Assembly: GCA_050011535.1 (NCBI GenBank) | Contig: JBEKIX010000002.1 | Coordinates: 32,867 to 96,866 of the forward strand | DNA from: JAFNAG01 sp050011535 | GTDB lineage: Bacteria; Acidobacteriota; UBA6911 | Direction: 5' to 3' | Length of the DNA stretch: 64,000 nucleotides | Shown here: positions 24,334-33,426 of the stretch, piece by piece | How the letters are laid out: the number at the start of each line of letters is the position of its first letter | Position numbering within the stretch: the stretch's first letter is position 1 | Made by a program: the position numbers and the translations under genes | Notes under the pieces: generated by a model | What the model saw: the letters and a program-made list of their open reading frames with translations, nothing else | The model's database searches: none | Told to the model about the DNA's origin: nothing

Positions 24334-25919
24334 ACGGCCGTACGCATGCAAAGGTGGCAGGACAAGGTCTATTCCGAACAATCCGGATGCCGCAAAAGGA
24401 ACCGGCTCTTCTGCTTTACCCCTTACTAACAGGGGTTCTGACTTGGGCTTGTTTTCCAAAACTCAACCAGGGTTACCTGGCTTGGGTTGCGCTCGCCCCT
24501 CTCATCTTCTTTCTTCTCAAAACGCGCAGAATTCGCGCAGCCTTTTTCGCTGGATGGCTCGCGGGGACCGCTGAGTTTCTCTTATTGCTCTACTGGGTGC
24601 CGCCGGTGCTGAGCCACTATGGAGAGCTGCCTGTGCCAGTGGCCTGGGCCTTTCTGCTGTTGATAGCGGCGACCCTTGGGTGCTTTTCCGCCACGGCATG
24701 CGCGCTGACGCGGTACGGGATGAATCGCTGGGGCGACTGGATTTTGTCTTTATTCCCCGCGGCCTGGGTTGCTCTCGAATACGCGCGCAGCCTGTTTCCA
24801 TTCGCAGGATTTCCGTGGCTTCTGCTCGGTTATTCGCAGACAGACGTTCCGACGCTCGTTCAGACAGCGGATCTGTTCGGCGTTTACGGCGTATCCTTTC
24901 TCATCGCATGGGTAAACACAGCGCTTCTATGGGCGTGGGTGCAGCGCAGAAAGGGTTCGCAGGTCATCTTGGCGTTATCGAGTTGCGCTGTTTTGTTATC
25001 GGCCTGCGCGGCCTATGGCGCGGCTGCGCTGACCCGCTGGGACCGCGTCCAGCCTCAGTATCAGGCAGCGCTTTTGCAGCAGAATCTCTCCGCTGACGAA
25101 TCGGACGCGGCGCTGGAGTGGAAGTACAAGGAAGGTTACGTCAAGATGGCCGAGCGTCTTGGTGGCCGTCCTATAGACTTGCTGCTTCTCCCCGAATCGC
25201 CCTCGCCTCTGATATTTCAGTATGACAAGGACTATCAAACCTGCCTGCGCCAGCTGGCACGACGCTTTCCCTTTGGAATTGTCTTTAATAATATCCGTTT
25301 TGAGGAAGTGAGCGGCATATCTGCCTATTTTAACAGTGCGTTCTTTCTGGATGGGGCCGGAGCCGAAGTTGCGCGCTATGACAAGATTCATCTGGTCCCT
25401 TTCGGGGAGTACATCCCGTTCAAGCAACTGTTTTTTTTCACCGAGACCATTTCCAAGGATGTCGGCGATTTCATGCCGGGTAAGAATTACGTCATAGCCC
25501 CGATGGGAAGCCACGAGGTGAATGCACTGATATGCTTTGAGGCGGTCTTTGGCGATCTCTCACGGCAGTTCATCCGGCGGGGAAGCCAACTGATTATCAA
25601 TTTGACCAACGACGGCTGGTACGGAGATACATCGGCCCCCTATCAACATCTGGAGATGGCCAGATGGAGAGCCGTCGAAGCCCGCAGGTGGTTTCTCAGA
25701 TCCGCGAATACAGGCATTTCTGCGATTGTCACTCCTGCCGGCAGGCTTGAAGCGTCGACGGGTCTGCTAAGGGAAGCGGTAGTCACCGGTGGATTCGATT
25801 TTCTGGCCGGCGAAACGTTCTATGTGCGGCACGGCGACGATTTGCCTATTGTGTGTGCTATCCTTTGGTCTTGTATTTTAATTGCTGGTTTCGTGATGAC
25901 CGCACGAGGCCGGCGCTAG
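24330..25919 (+). CDS. lnt: Apolipoprotein N-acyltransferase
   Basis: A protein of up to 529 residues that adds the third acyl chain to lipoproteins at the inner membrane. About eight N-terminal membrane helices (PLLTGVLTWACFPKLNQGYL onward) are followed by a periplasmic nitrilase domain. The catalytic triad is visible: Glu in LLLLPESPSPL, Lys in YDKIHLVPFGEYIPF, Cys in ALICFEAVFGDL. LINLTNDGWYGDTSAPYQHL is the family signature. The TTG at 24330 overlaps the previous stop; ATG 24387 is an equally possible start, and neither has a good ribosome site. A final helix lies near the C-terminus. Confidence 0.94.
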   Translation: MNGRTHAKVAGQGLFRTIRMPQKEPALLLYPLLTGVLTWACFPKLNQGYLAWVALAPLIFFLLKTRRIRAAFFAGWLAGTAEFLLLLYWVPPVLSHYGELPVPVAWAFLLLIAATLGCFSATACALTRYGMNRWGDWILSLFPAAWVALEYARSLFPFAGFPWLLLGYSQTDVPTLVQTADLFGVYGVSFLIAWVNTALLWAWVQRRKGSQVILALSSCAVLLSACAAYGAAALTRWDRVQPQYQAALLQQNLSADESDAALEWKYKEGYVKMAERLGGRPIDLLLLPESPSPLIFQYDKDYQTCLRQLARRFPFGIVFNNIRFEEVSGISAYFNSAFFLDGAGAEVARYDKIHLVPFGEYIPFKQLFFFTETISKDVGDFMPGKNYVIAPMGSHEVNALICFEAVFGDLSRQFIRRGSQLIINLTNDGWYGDTSAPYQHLEMARWRAVEARRWFLRSANTGISAIVTPAGRLEASTGLLREAVVTGGFDFLAGETFYVRHGDDLPIVCAILWSCILIAGFVMTARGRR

Positions 25920-25934
25920 GCTCTTGGAGGTGAC

Positions 25935-27081
25935 ATGATCGAGGAGTTGCGCGAGAAAGTGAACGCCATCATGCAAAAAGTCGAACAGGTTCGAGGTTAT
26001 CTTTGATGTAGAACATAAGCGGGCAGAAATCGCCCAGATAGAAAAAAGAGTCGCTCAGCCCGACTTTTGGTCTCGCCACGAAGAGGTTCAATCGATCCTG
26101 CAGACGAAGCGCCGCCTCGAGCGCGACGTTGAGCTGGATTCTCAGCTGTCGCGCGACATCTCCGACCTGGGCGCCCTTTTGGACCTTGCCGTGGAAGGAG
26201 AGGATGTTCTTTCCGAGTTGGATGCTGAGACGGATCGTCTCGCGCAAGAGATAAAGCAAACCGAAATCCGGACACTGCTTTCCGGTGAGCACGACGACAG
26301 TAACGCGATTGTCAGTATTCATCCCGGAGCCGGCGGCACCGAATCACAGGACTGGGCTGAGATGCTGCTGCGCATGTACCTGCGCTGGTCGGAGCGCTCA
26401 GGGTACGGGACCGAAATTCTCGACTATCAGCAAGGAGAGGAGGCAGGTATCAAGTCGGTCACCTTTCTGGTAAAAGGTGATTATGCCTACGGCAACCTGG
26501 GCGCCGAGATCGGAGTGCACCGTCTGGTGCGCATTTCGCCTTTTGATGCCGCGGCGCGCCGGCACACGAGCTTTGCTTCAGTATTCGTATACCCGGAAAT
26601 CGACGATAAGATTGAAGTTCAAATCGACGAGAAGGACCTTAGAATCGACACGTACCGTTCTTCCGGGGCTGGGGGGCAACATGTCAACGTGACCGACTCC
26701 GCCGTTCGCATCACGCACATTCCCACCGGTATCGTCGTTTCGTGCCAGAACGAGAGATCGCAGATTCGGAATCGGGACATGGCGCGCAAGGTTTTGCGCG
26801 CGCGGCTGTACGATCTGGAGTTGGAAAAGAAGCGCAAACAGCTGCAGGCCGTGGAAGATACCAAGTTGGACATCGCCTGGGGCAGCCAAATCCGTTCGTA
26901 CGTCCTGCATCCATATCGCATGGTGAAAGACCATCGCACCAAGTACGAGACTTCAAACACCGATCGCGTGTTGGACGGCGAGCTTGATGATTTCATATAT
27001 CAGTATCTGGTCTTTCGCGAGAAATCCAGGAAGCGAGACAACGTGGTCGGGCCGGAGAGCAATTCCAGGGCTGCGAAATGA
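25935..27081 (+). CDS. prfB: Peptide chain release factor 2, expressed by programmed +1 frameshift
   Basis: RF2, which ends translation at UGA and UAA. ATG at 25935 follows GGAGGTGAC. The first 23 codons end at an in-frame TGA (26004-26006) in the context GGT TAT CTT TGA; shifting +1 at CTT T continues as GAT GTA GAA and stays open to 27081, giving about 381 residues. The slip site CTTTGA and an internal SD-like GAGGT three bases before CTT match the known autoregulatory signal. Domains include the codon-recognition motif SPF (RISPFDAAARRHTSFAS) and the catalytic GGQ in SSGAGGQHVNVTDSAVRI. The TGA here is regulatory, not a mutation. Confidence 0.97.
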
Positions 27082-27872
27082 TGAATGGAGAAATCGTGGA
27101 AACCGAAAAAAGTACAGGCGTTGCTAAGCAAGCTCTGGCGCAGACGAAGCGACCTGGGAGGCCGGCGTATCACAGCAGGACGTATACGGGTCTCTTGATC
27201 TTCGTCATCGTTGTCGGCCTGCCGTTGATCGCCATACCTTCCCTGAGACAACGTTTGAAGACGCGCTTCGACATGATTAGAGCGGCGGTTCGCGGCGAGC
27301 AGCTTCCGCCGCCGCCTGCCTTTGCTCGCGTCGGTCAAAATCAGGTGCCGTTTCCCCGCGAATACGAACAGCCGCAGCCTCGCCCCGCCTTTTTGGCAGG
27401 TCTGATAGCGCCTCGACAGCACGCATCGATTGTGGTCACAGACCAAGTCGGGGTGCCCACTATCGTCCCCGCGCCGCTCAAGCGAACTCTCGGGTCGCCG
27501 TCGCCTATTCCTTCAAAGGGAAAGCCTGGAACGCCGCCCGCGGCACTGGCCTCCGTGCCCGCACAGGCGGAGACGGAAACTGCAGGGTCCGCAAGTTCGG
27601 AGCCGGTCTACAAGAAAGGAGAGCGCGAACAGGAGGCTTATGACATCGTGCTAAACGCGAATCAAACCCTGGCAGGAATGGTCAAAGGGAGCGATGCGAC
27701 GCTCAAATTCCAGGACTGGGCTGCGGCTAACATGGGCGAGGGTTCCTATTACGTGATGGTGACCTTCGCACAAACTGCAGACAATGTGGCCCGCAAATAC
27801 ATTTGGAATGTCAAGGTGTCTTCGAAAGAGGTGACACCACTGAGCTCCTATGCTATGTCCATTTCCAAATAG
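27078..27872 (+). CDS. Uncharacterised membrane-anchored protein
   Basis: A 264-residue protein not recognised. Visible: a basic cytoplasmic N-terminus, one transmembrane helix (TGLLIFVIVVGLPLIAIP, about 36-53), a long Pro/Ala-rich region (about 75-190), and a compact C-terminal domain (about 195-264) ending NVKVSSKEVTPLSSYAMSIS. Conserved-looking segments include AYDIVLNANQTLAGMVKGSD and SYYVMVTFAQ. ATG overlaps the prfB stop (ATGA), so it is translated from the prfB message. Topology predicts the C-domain outside the cytoplasm. No function can be assigned; it precedes the LPS-export genes but with a 160-base gap. Confidence 0.7.
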   Translation: MMNGEIVETEKSTGVAKQALAQTKRPGRPAYHSRTYTGLLIFVIVVGLPLIAIPSLRQRLKTRFDMIRAAVRGEQLPPPPAFARVGQNQVPFPREYEQPQPRPAFLAGLIAPRQHASIVVTDQVGVPTIVPAPLKRTLGSPSPIPSKGKPGTPPAALASVPAQAETETAGSASSEPVYKKGEREQEAYDIVLNANQTLAGMVKGSDATLKFQDWAAANMGEGSYYVMVTFAQTADNVARKYIWNVKVSSKEVTPLSSYAMSISK

Positions 27873-28034
27873 CGGCCCGCGGGCAATCCAGTCGCCGCGC
27901 GGACTGCGTTTGGACGCCTTTGGCGCGGTTCCTCCACTTAGAAAAGACCTTTCCGTGCGTCTAGTATTCCAAAGAATGGTTACGCATTCCCAGAGTGTTA
28001 TGCCATCTCAAATGCGGACCGCTTAGGAGCGCAT

Positions 28035-30557
28035 ATGCAGATCACGATTTTCAGATTCTTGCGCGCATTGCTGATAGGTCTGATTGCTCTGATCTCGCTC
28101 GCCGTGCTGGTCAATTACTCGCAGACCGCGCGCCGCAGGCGCGCTGCCGTTAAACCGATCACGCAGATCCTGAGCCCCGAGATGTTGCGGTCGGCAAACA
28201 ATATTGAGTACTTCGCAAACTCGCAAGGCGGCACCAAGTTTCGCCTGCAAGCTCTGAAACTGCTGGAAAATCGCCAAGGGAAAGAGCTCCTGGAAGGTGT
28301 CACCGCAAATGATTTCGACAGCGAAGGAAACGAGGTCAATCACATTACGAGCGAATGGCTCGAATACGACACAATCGGTAAACAGCTGTTCTTCTATGGG
28401 AAAGTGCGTCTCCATCCAGGGAAGGGCGTCGAGCTGCGCATGCAGACGCTTCACTATAATTTGAAGGACCAGATCGGCTATTCGGATGACCGTTTTCAGC
28501 TCGTTTCGACGCAGGCCGACGGAACGGCGCGGGGAGTCCGCTACGATAATGCCCGCAAGCGCATGGAGCTTCTACACGAAGTTGCATTTGTCGTGCACCG
28601 GAGTGCGCCCGCCGCGGATGGTTCCGCTCAGAATCAGGATTATCGCCTTTTTTCTCAGCAAGGGACGTACTCCGAGACGGAGCATACGGTGCGTCTAAAC
28701 GGCGCGGCCAGGATCGTATCCGCGACCGGCACACTGGCAGGCGACCGGATTACAGCGACGTTCACGCCGGAAGGGAAACAGCTGACGGGTCTCGTCTGCG
28801 ACGGTAACTCTGTTTACGAATCCGTGTACGGGACCGAATCGAGGAAGCTGCAGGGAGAGCGCATCGAGCTGGGCATCAACCAGGCATCACGTACGCTCGA
28901 GAAAATTCTGGTGCACGAACACGCCAGCTTCAGCTCAAATTCTGCCGACGGAGAGCAGAAACTGGATGCGTCGGAAATCCAGCTTGAATTGGATCCGGTA
29001 AAAGGGACGCCACGCACGATCCGGAGCCAGGCAGGCATACGCTTCACCGTCGCGCGTGGAGGGCAGAGCACGGTGCTGACCGGTGACTGGATGGAGGCAA
29101 ATTTCGCAGCAGAAGGAGGTGCCCTGGAAGACATGCATCTTCGCGACCATGCGAGCATGATCATGAACAATGCCTCAGGCCGGCCCGATGAGCTTCAAGC
29201 GCAGGACATTCACCTGACGTTCAGCAATTCCGAAGGGCGCAGCGTTCCCCGGGAACTGCAGGCACAAGGTTCGATTCAATGGAAATCGCGAAGTGGCGGA
29301 CCTCCAGGCGGCGCGGCAGGAAGCAGCGACAGATCCCTGAACGCGTCCTCTTTGCACTTGACCTACTCCCAAAACGGAGATTTCCTGGAGTCAGGAACCG
29401 CGGAAAACAACGTGGTCTTGTCCGCGCTTCCCTCGGCAACGGCCACGACAGGTCTGGACCAGCGCCTTCAGTGCGATCGGCTTTCATTCGACTTTTATCC
29501 CGGCAACAACCGGCTTCGAAGGCTGATTGGTGAGGGTGACGTACGGGTTTTCTATCGCAAACCCGCTGGATCCGGCGGACATTCTTCTTTCGAAGAGTTT
29601 CACACCTCGAGTTCGAGCATCCAGGCTCAATTCCGTGAGAGTGACGGCAGCGCAGAATCGGTCAATCAGTCAGGCAAATTTGTTTACCAGGACGCGACGC
29701 GAACTGCCAAGGCGGGGACGTGCGACTACGATGCCACCACGGATATGGTTGATTTGCGCAATCATCCGAGCGTTGCGGACTCAGATTCCGCCACCAGTGG
29801 CGATGTGATTAGGTACGCGCGCAACCAAGGCTTGCTGACCGTTCAAGATCACGTTCGTTCGATACTAATGTCCACCAGGGATCACACCTCCGGATTTCTT
29901 ACCACCTCCTCCAGTTCGTCTTCGCCCTGCGTCGTCAGTGCCAATGAAATGCAGTATTGGACCAACGGAAACGCAGTCACTTATACAGGACACGTGCAGT
30001 TGCTTTCGGCGACAGGCCAGTTCCAGGCGGATTCGCTTACCCTCTTGGACTCCGGACAGCGCGTTGAAGGCAAGGGAAATGTACGCCATTTGCTATCGGG
30101 CACAGCTATGACCAATTCGGATAAGCGCCCCCGCGAAAACGGAACGTCTGCCGCCAAAACTGACGATAAGGCAAAGGTGGTGAAGCAGACCCTCATCCGC
30201 AGCGCCCGGTTTCAGTACAACCGGGCTGAAAACCGAATGCACTACGAAGATAACGTGACGCTGGATTCGCCCGACGCCAAAGCAAAAGCGGACAGCCTGG
30301 ACGCCTTTTTGGATGCCGACGGGACAAAGCTTGAGCGGGCAACTGCACAGGGCAATGTGCTTATTACACAACCGGGCAGGGAGGTAAAAGGCGCAACTGC
30401 CGAGTATCTCCTGTCCGAAGGCAAGGTCGTTGTGACGGGAAACCCTGCCACCGGAAGTCTTGCGGAACTCCGTGATTACGTTAAGGGCACGTCGAGGGCC
30501 CTTCGATTGACATTTTTTACAGCCGATGATAGGATCGTGCTCGAAAATCGCAAGTAG
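28035..30557 (+). CDS. Large LptC/LptA-like (OstA-fold) LPS transport protein
   Basis: An 840-residue protein with an N-terminal membrane helix (FLRALLIGLIALISLAVLVNY, about 7-27). An LptC-like region follows (about 45-200; SANNIEYFANSQGGTKFRLQ and DRFQLVSTQADGTARGVRYD). After it come repeated OstA/LptA-type beta segments to the end, such as LRLNGAARIVSATGTLAGDR, LNASSLHLTYSQNGDFLESG, YWTNGNAVTYTGHVQLLSAT and YLLSEGKVVVTGNPATGSL. Start ATG 28035 has TAGGAG upstream. In Proteobacteria lptC and lptA are two short genes before lptB; here one long gene stands in that place, so it is inferred to act as a combined inner-membrane anchor and periplasmic bridge for LPS. Its length is far above either family. 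Confidence 0.82.
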   Translation: MQITIFRFLRALLIGLIALISLAVLVNYSQTARRRRAAVKPITQILSPEMLRSANNIEYFANSQGGTKFRLQALKLLENRQGKELLEGVTANDFDSEGNEVNHITSEWLEYDTIGKQLFFYGKVRLHPGKGVELRMQTLHYNLKDQIGYSDDRFQLVSTQADGTARGVRYDNARKRMELLHEVAFVVHRSAPAADGSAQNQDYRLFSQQGTYSETEHTVRLNGAARIVSATGTLAGDRITATFTPEGKQLTGLVCDGNSVYESVYGTESRKLQGERIELGINQASRTLEKILVHEHASFSSNSADGEQKLDASEIQLELDPVKGTPRTIRSQAGIRFTVARGGQSTVLTGDWMEANFAAEGGALEDMHLRDHASMIMNNASGRPDELQAQDIHLTFSNSEGRSVPRELQAQGSIQWKSRSGGPPGGAAGSSDRSLNASSLHLTYSQNGDFLESGTAENNVVLSALPSATATTGLDQRLQCDRLSFDFYPGNNRLRRLIGEGDVRVFYRKPAGSGGHSSFEEFHTSSSSIQAQFRESDGSAESVNQSGKFVYQDATRTAKAGTCDYDATTDMVDLRNHPSVADSDSATSGDVIRYARNQGLLTVQDHVRSILMSTRDHTSGFLTTSSSSSSPCVVSANEMQYWTNGNAVTYTGHVQLLSATGQFQADSLTLLDSGQRVEGKGNVRHLLSGTAMTNSDKRPRENGTSAAKTDDKAKVVKQTLIRSARFQYNRAENRMHYEDNVTLDSPDAKAKADSLDAFLDADGTKLERATAQGNVLITQPGREVKGATAEYLLSEGKVVVTGNPATGSLAELRDYVKGTSRALRLTFFTADDRIVLENRK

Positions 30558-30559
30558 GC

Positions 30560-31321
30560 ATGTATGATACTGATTGTAAAAGACTTGTGATGAATGACTC
30601 CAGATTGCAGGCCTTTGGTTTGGAGAAGTCCTACCGGGGAAGGATGGTGGTCAGTGAAGTCGTCCTCGAACTCCGACAGGGTGAGGTCGTGGGACTTTTG
30701 GGCCCCAATGGAGCCGGAAAGACCACGACGTTTTATATCGTAGTCGGGCTGATCCCACCGGATGCAGGCAGGGTTCTGCTGAATGGGGCGGACGTAACCA
30801 ATCTGCCGATGTATCAGAGGGCGCGTTCCGGAATAAGCTACCTTCCACAGGAACCATCGGTGTTCCGCAAGCTCACGGTGGAGGAGAACCTGAAGAGCAT
30901 CGCCGAAACGCTGCCGATCTCCGTGGCAGAACAGGGAGAGAGAGTGGCGGGCCTGCTCGAAGAATTTGGAATTGAGGCGTTGCGGCGCCAGGGAGCATAT
31001 ACCCTGTCCGGCGGTGAACGGCGTCGCTTAGAGATTGCCCGAGCACTTGTCCTTACTCCCAAGTTTGTCCTTCTCGATGAACCCTTCGCCGGCATTGACC
31101 CTCTTGCCGTCCTTGATATCCAGAGAATCATCAGTCGGTTGAAGGAGCGCGGCATCGGGGTCCTGGTTACCGATCACAATGTGCGCGAAACTTTGAATAT
31201 CACGGATCGCGCTTATATAATAAGCGAGGGCAAGATCTTGCGTGAAGGCACTCCTGAACAATTGACGAACGACGTGGAGGTTAGGAAGGTTTACCTCGGC
31301 GAAAATTTCAGGCTTAACTAA
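30560..31321 (+). CDS. lptB: LPS export ABC transporter ATP-binding protein LptB
   Basis: A 253-residue (243 if ATG 30590 is used) ABC ATPase powering LPS extraction with LptF/LptG. Walker A GLLGPNGAGKTTTFYIVVG, Q-loop SYLPQEPSVFRKLTVEENL, signature YTLSGGERRRLEIARAL, Walker B LLDEPFAGIDPLAV and the switch His in VTDHNVRETLNI are complete. SYLPQEPSVFRKL is characteristic of LptB. It lies three bases after the OstA-like gene and just before rpoN, the standard gene order. lptFG are not in the window. Confidence 0.95.
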   Translation: MYDTDCKRLVMNDSRLQAFGLEKSYRGRMVVSEVVLELRQGEVVGLLGPNGAGKTTTFYIVVGLIPPDAGRVLLNGADVTNLPMYQRARSGISYLPQEPSVFRKLTVEENLKSIAETLPISVAEQGERVAGLLEEFGIEALRRQGAYTLSGGERRRLEIARALVLTPKFVLLDEPFAGIDPLAVLDIQRIISRLKERGIGVLVTDHNVRETLNITDRAYIISEGKILREGTPEQLTNDVEVRKVYLGENFRLN

Positions 31322-31324
31322 GCG

Positions 31325-32776
31325 ATGAATAATCGGCGACAACAACTGCGTCAATCCCTTGATCTGCGGCTAAGTCAAAGGCTGGCGCTTACGCCGTCTC
31401 TGCTGCAGAAAATTGAACTGCTCCAGCTGAATAAGCTGGAATTGCAGGACTTGCTCACGCAGGCGCTTGTCGACAATCCAATCCTGGAGGAAGGCACCGA
31501 GGCAGATGTCCCGCGTGATGCAAATCCTGATGAAAAGATGCCGGAGGCGCCCAAGGAATCCGGTGAGAAGGACTCGTTCGAGGAAATCGATTTCGGATAC
31601 TTTTTCGACGAATATCTGGACACCGGATACAAGAACCGGGAGGTCGAAGACCCTGAAAAACCTTCATTTGAAACGTTTTTGGTGCGCCCTCCTTCGCTTA
31701 CCGACCACTTGATTTCTCAATTAGGCCTTGCGGATGTCGAAGGTCCTATCGCTGAAATTGCCCAGCAGATCATAGGAAACCTGGATGAAGACGGTTACCT
31801 TCTCGTCAGCACGGAAGAGCTCTGTGACCTGACATCCGCGAGTTTAGAACAGGCCGAGGCGGCGCTTCTCCTGGTTCAGAGCTTTGATCCCATCGGCGTG
31901 GCGGCACGCGATTTGAGGGAGTGCCTGCTGCTCCAATTGCAGGCACGGGGGCTGAAAGACACTCTTCCTTGGCGCGCTGTCAGCGAGCATATGGCGTTGC
32001 TGGAAAACCACAAGTTCAAAGAACTGGCTGCCCGTACGGGTGCTTCTTTTGCGGAGGTGTTGCAGGCGGTCGACGCCATCCAACATCTGATCCCGAAACC
32101 GGGCCAGAAGTACAATCCTCAGAGTGTCGCCTATGTTCAGCCTGAGGTGACGATCTCCAAAGTCGACGGAGAATTCGTCATCATTCAGAACGAAGATGGA
32201 ATGCCGCAGCTGCGCATGAACACCGGCTATCGGGATCTGCTGAAGAGCAACGGTGTCAGTGGGGAAACGAAGGCATTTCTGAGAGAGAAATTCCGTTTGG
32301 CAGTGGAATTGTTGCGGAGCGTAAGCCAAAGAAAACGCACGATATATCGCGTATGCGAGGTCATCATCAATCGTCAGCGCGAGTTTCTTGATCGGGGCCC
32401 TTCTGCATTGCATCCCATGCTGATCAAGGACGTGGCAAACGAGCTGGGAGTGCACAGTTCGACGATCAGTAGGGTCGTGACCAACAAGTACGTCGACACG
32501 CCCCAGGGGGTAATGGAACTACGAAAGTTTTTCACGATGGGGGTGGAGAGTCCTGATGGAGAGGAACTCTCGATTGTGCAGGTAAAACTGAAGATAAGAA
32601 AACTCATCGAGGATGAAAACAAAGCCAAACCTCACTCTGACAACCAGATCGGGCAACTATTGCGACGGAACAACATTTTCATCACCAGGAGGACAGTGGC
32701 AAAATACCGGGAGCAGATGCAGATTCCCGGCTCGCGCGAGCGGAAGATCGGCTATCTACTCCACGCGGAAAGCTAG
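31325..32776 (+). CDS. rpoN: RNA polymerase sigma-54 factor
   Basis: A 483-residue sigma-54. Region I is present (QSLDLRLSQRLALTPSLLQKIELLQLNKLELQ), then an acidic linker. The core-binding domain includes LDEDGYLLVSTEELCDL and SFDPIGVAARDLRECLLLQL. The HTH is near HPMLIKDVANELGVHSSTIS, and the RpoN box is ITRRTVAKYREQ at the C-terminus. It directs transcription that needs enhancer-binding ATPases. ATG lies three bases after lptB; hpf follows. The rpoN-hpf-PTS order here matches the proteobacterial nitrogen-PTS locus in outline. Confidence 0.97.
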   Translation: MNNRRQQLRQSLDLRLSQRLALTPSLLQKIELLQLNKLELQDLLTQALVDNPILEEGTEADVPRDANPDEKMPEAPKESGEKDSFEEIDFGYFFDEYLDTGYKNREVEDPEKPSFETFLVRPPSLTDHLISQLGLADVEGPIAEIAQQIIGNLDEDGYLLVSTEELCDLTSASLEQAEAALLLVQSFDPIGVAARDLRECLLLQLQARGLKDTLPWRAVSEHMALLENHKFKELAARTGASFAEVLQAVDAIQHLIPKPGQKYNPQSVAYVQPEVTISKVDGEFVIIQNEDGMPQLRMNTGYRDLLKSNGVSGETKAFLREKFRLAVELLRSVSQRKRTIYRVCEVIINRQREFLDRGPSALHPMLIKDVANELGVHSSTISRVVTNKYVDTPQGVMELRKFFTMGVESPDGEELSIVQVKLKIRKLIEDENKAKPHSDNQIGQLLRRNNIFITRRTVAKYREQMQIPGSRERKIGYLLHAES

Positions 32777-32863
32777 TTGTGGCGGCGTCAGGGTGGACAA
32801 CAGCTTTCTGGCGCGGCCCACCCCTCAGATCAGCTTGAAATCTCAATCGAGAAGGATGGCAAG

Positions 32864-33406
32864 ATGAACGTGGAAATTACCGGGCGGCATGTAGTGATTA
32901 CGCCTGCGATTCGTTCGTATGTTCTGAAACGTTTGAGCAAGTTTGATAGGCTTTTCGGAGATGGCGTCAGTTTTCACGTCATCATCGATGTGGAAAAGGA
33001 GCGGCACACAGCAGAAATCCTCCTCAAATCCAGGCTTCTTGATTTGACTGGCAAGGGTGAGACCGATGATATGTACACATCGGTGGTGCGCGCCATTGAC
33101 AAACTCGAGCGTCAGGCAATCAAGAATAAGACTCGGCTGATTGAGACAAAACGTCAGAAAGCCAAAGCAAAGTCGGTTCAGAAAAAATCCGGCATCAGCG
33201 TCTCGCGGCCGGCGTCGATCCTAAGTAGACCGGGGATCGTTCTTGAGGAGGAGGAAGTGCCCGGCAGGCCGATGAGCGTCGAGGATGCTCTGGCCGAGCT
33301 TGAACAGTCTGAGCACCAGTTTGTTGCCTTCAGGAACATGGAGTCAGGATCACTGAGCGTAATATATCGGCGGAGGGACGGATCGATTGGCCTGATTCAG
33401 GAGTAG
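32864..33406 (+). CDS. hpf: Ribosome hibernation promoting factor, long form
   Basis: A 180-residue long HPF. The start at 32864 follows AAGGAT. The N-terminal S30AE domain (1-100; MNVEITGRHVVITPAIRSYV and YTSVVRAIDKLERQAIKN) binds the 30S decoding centre. A Lys/Ser linker leads to the C-terminal domain (about 128-178; MSVEDALAELEQSEHQFVAF and GSLSVIYRRRDGSIGLIQ), which mediates 100S ribosome dimers. The long form is normal outside gamma-Proteobacteria. It lies 88 bases after rpoN, consistent with its usual place in this locus. Confidence 0.93.
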   Translation: MNVEITGRHVVITPAIRSYVLKRLSKFDRLFGDGVSFHVIIDVEKERHTAEILLKSRLLDLTGKGETDDMYTSVVRAIDKLERQAIKNKTRLIETKRQKAKAKSVQKKSGISVSRPASILSRPGIVLEEEEVPGRPMSVEDALAELEQSEHQFVAFRNMESGSLSVIYRRRDGSIGLIQE

Positions 33407-33426
33407 CAGCCGCGAACCGAAATCGT

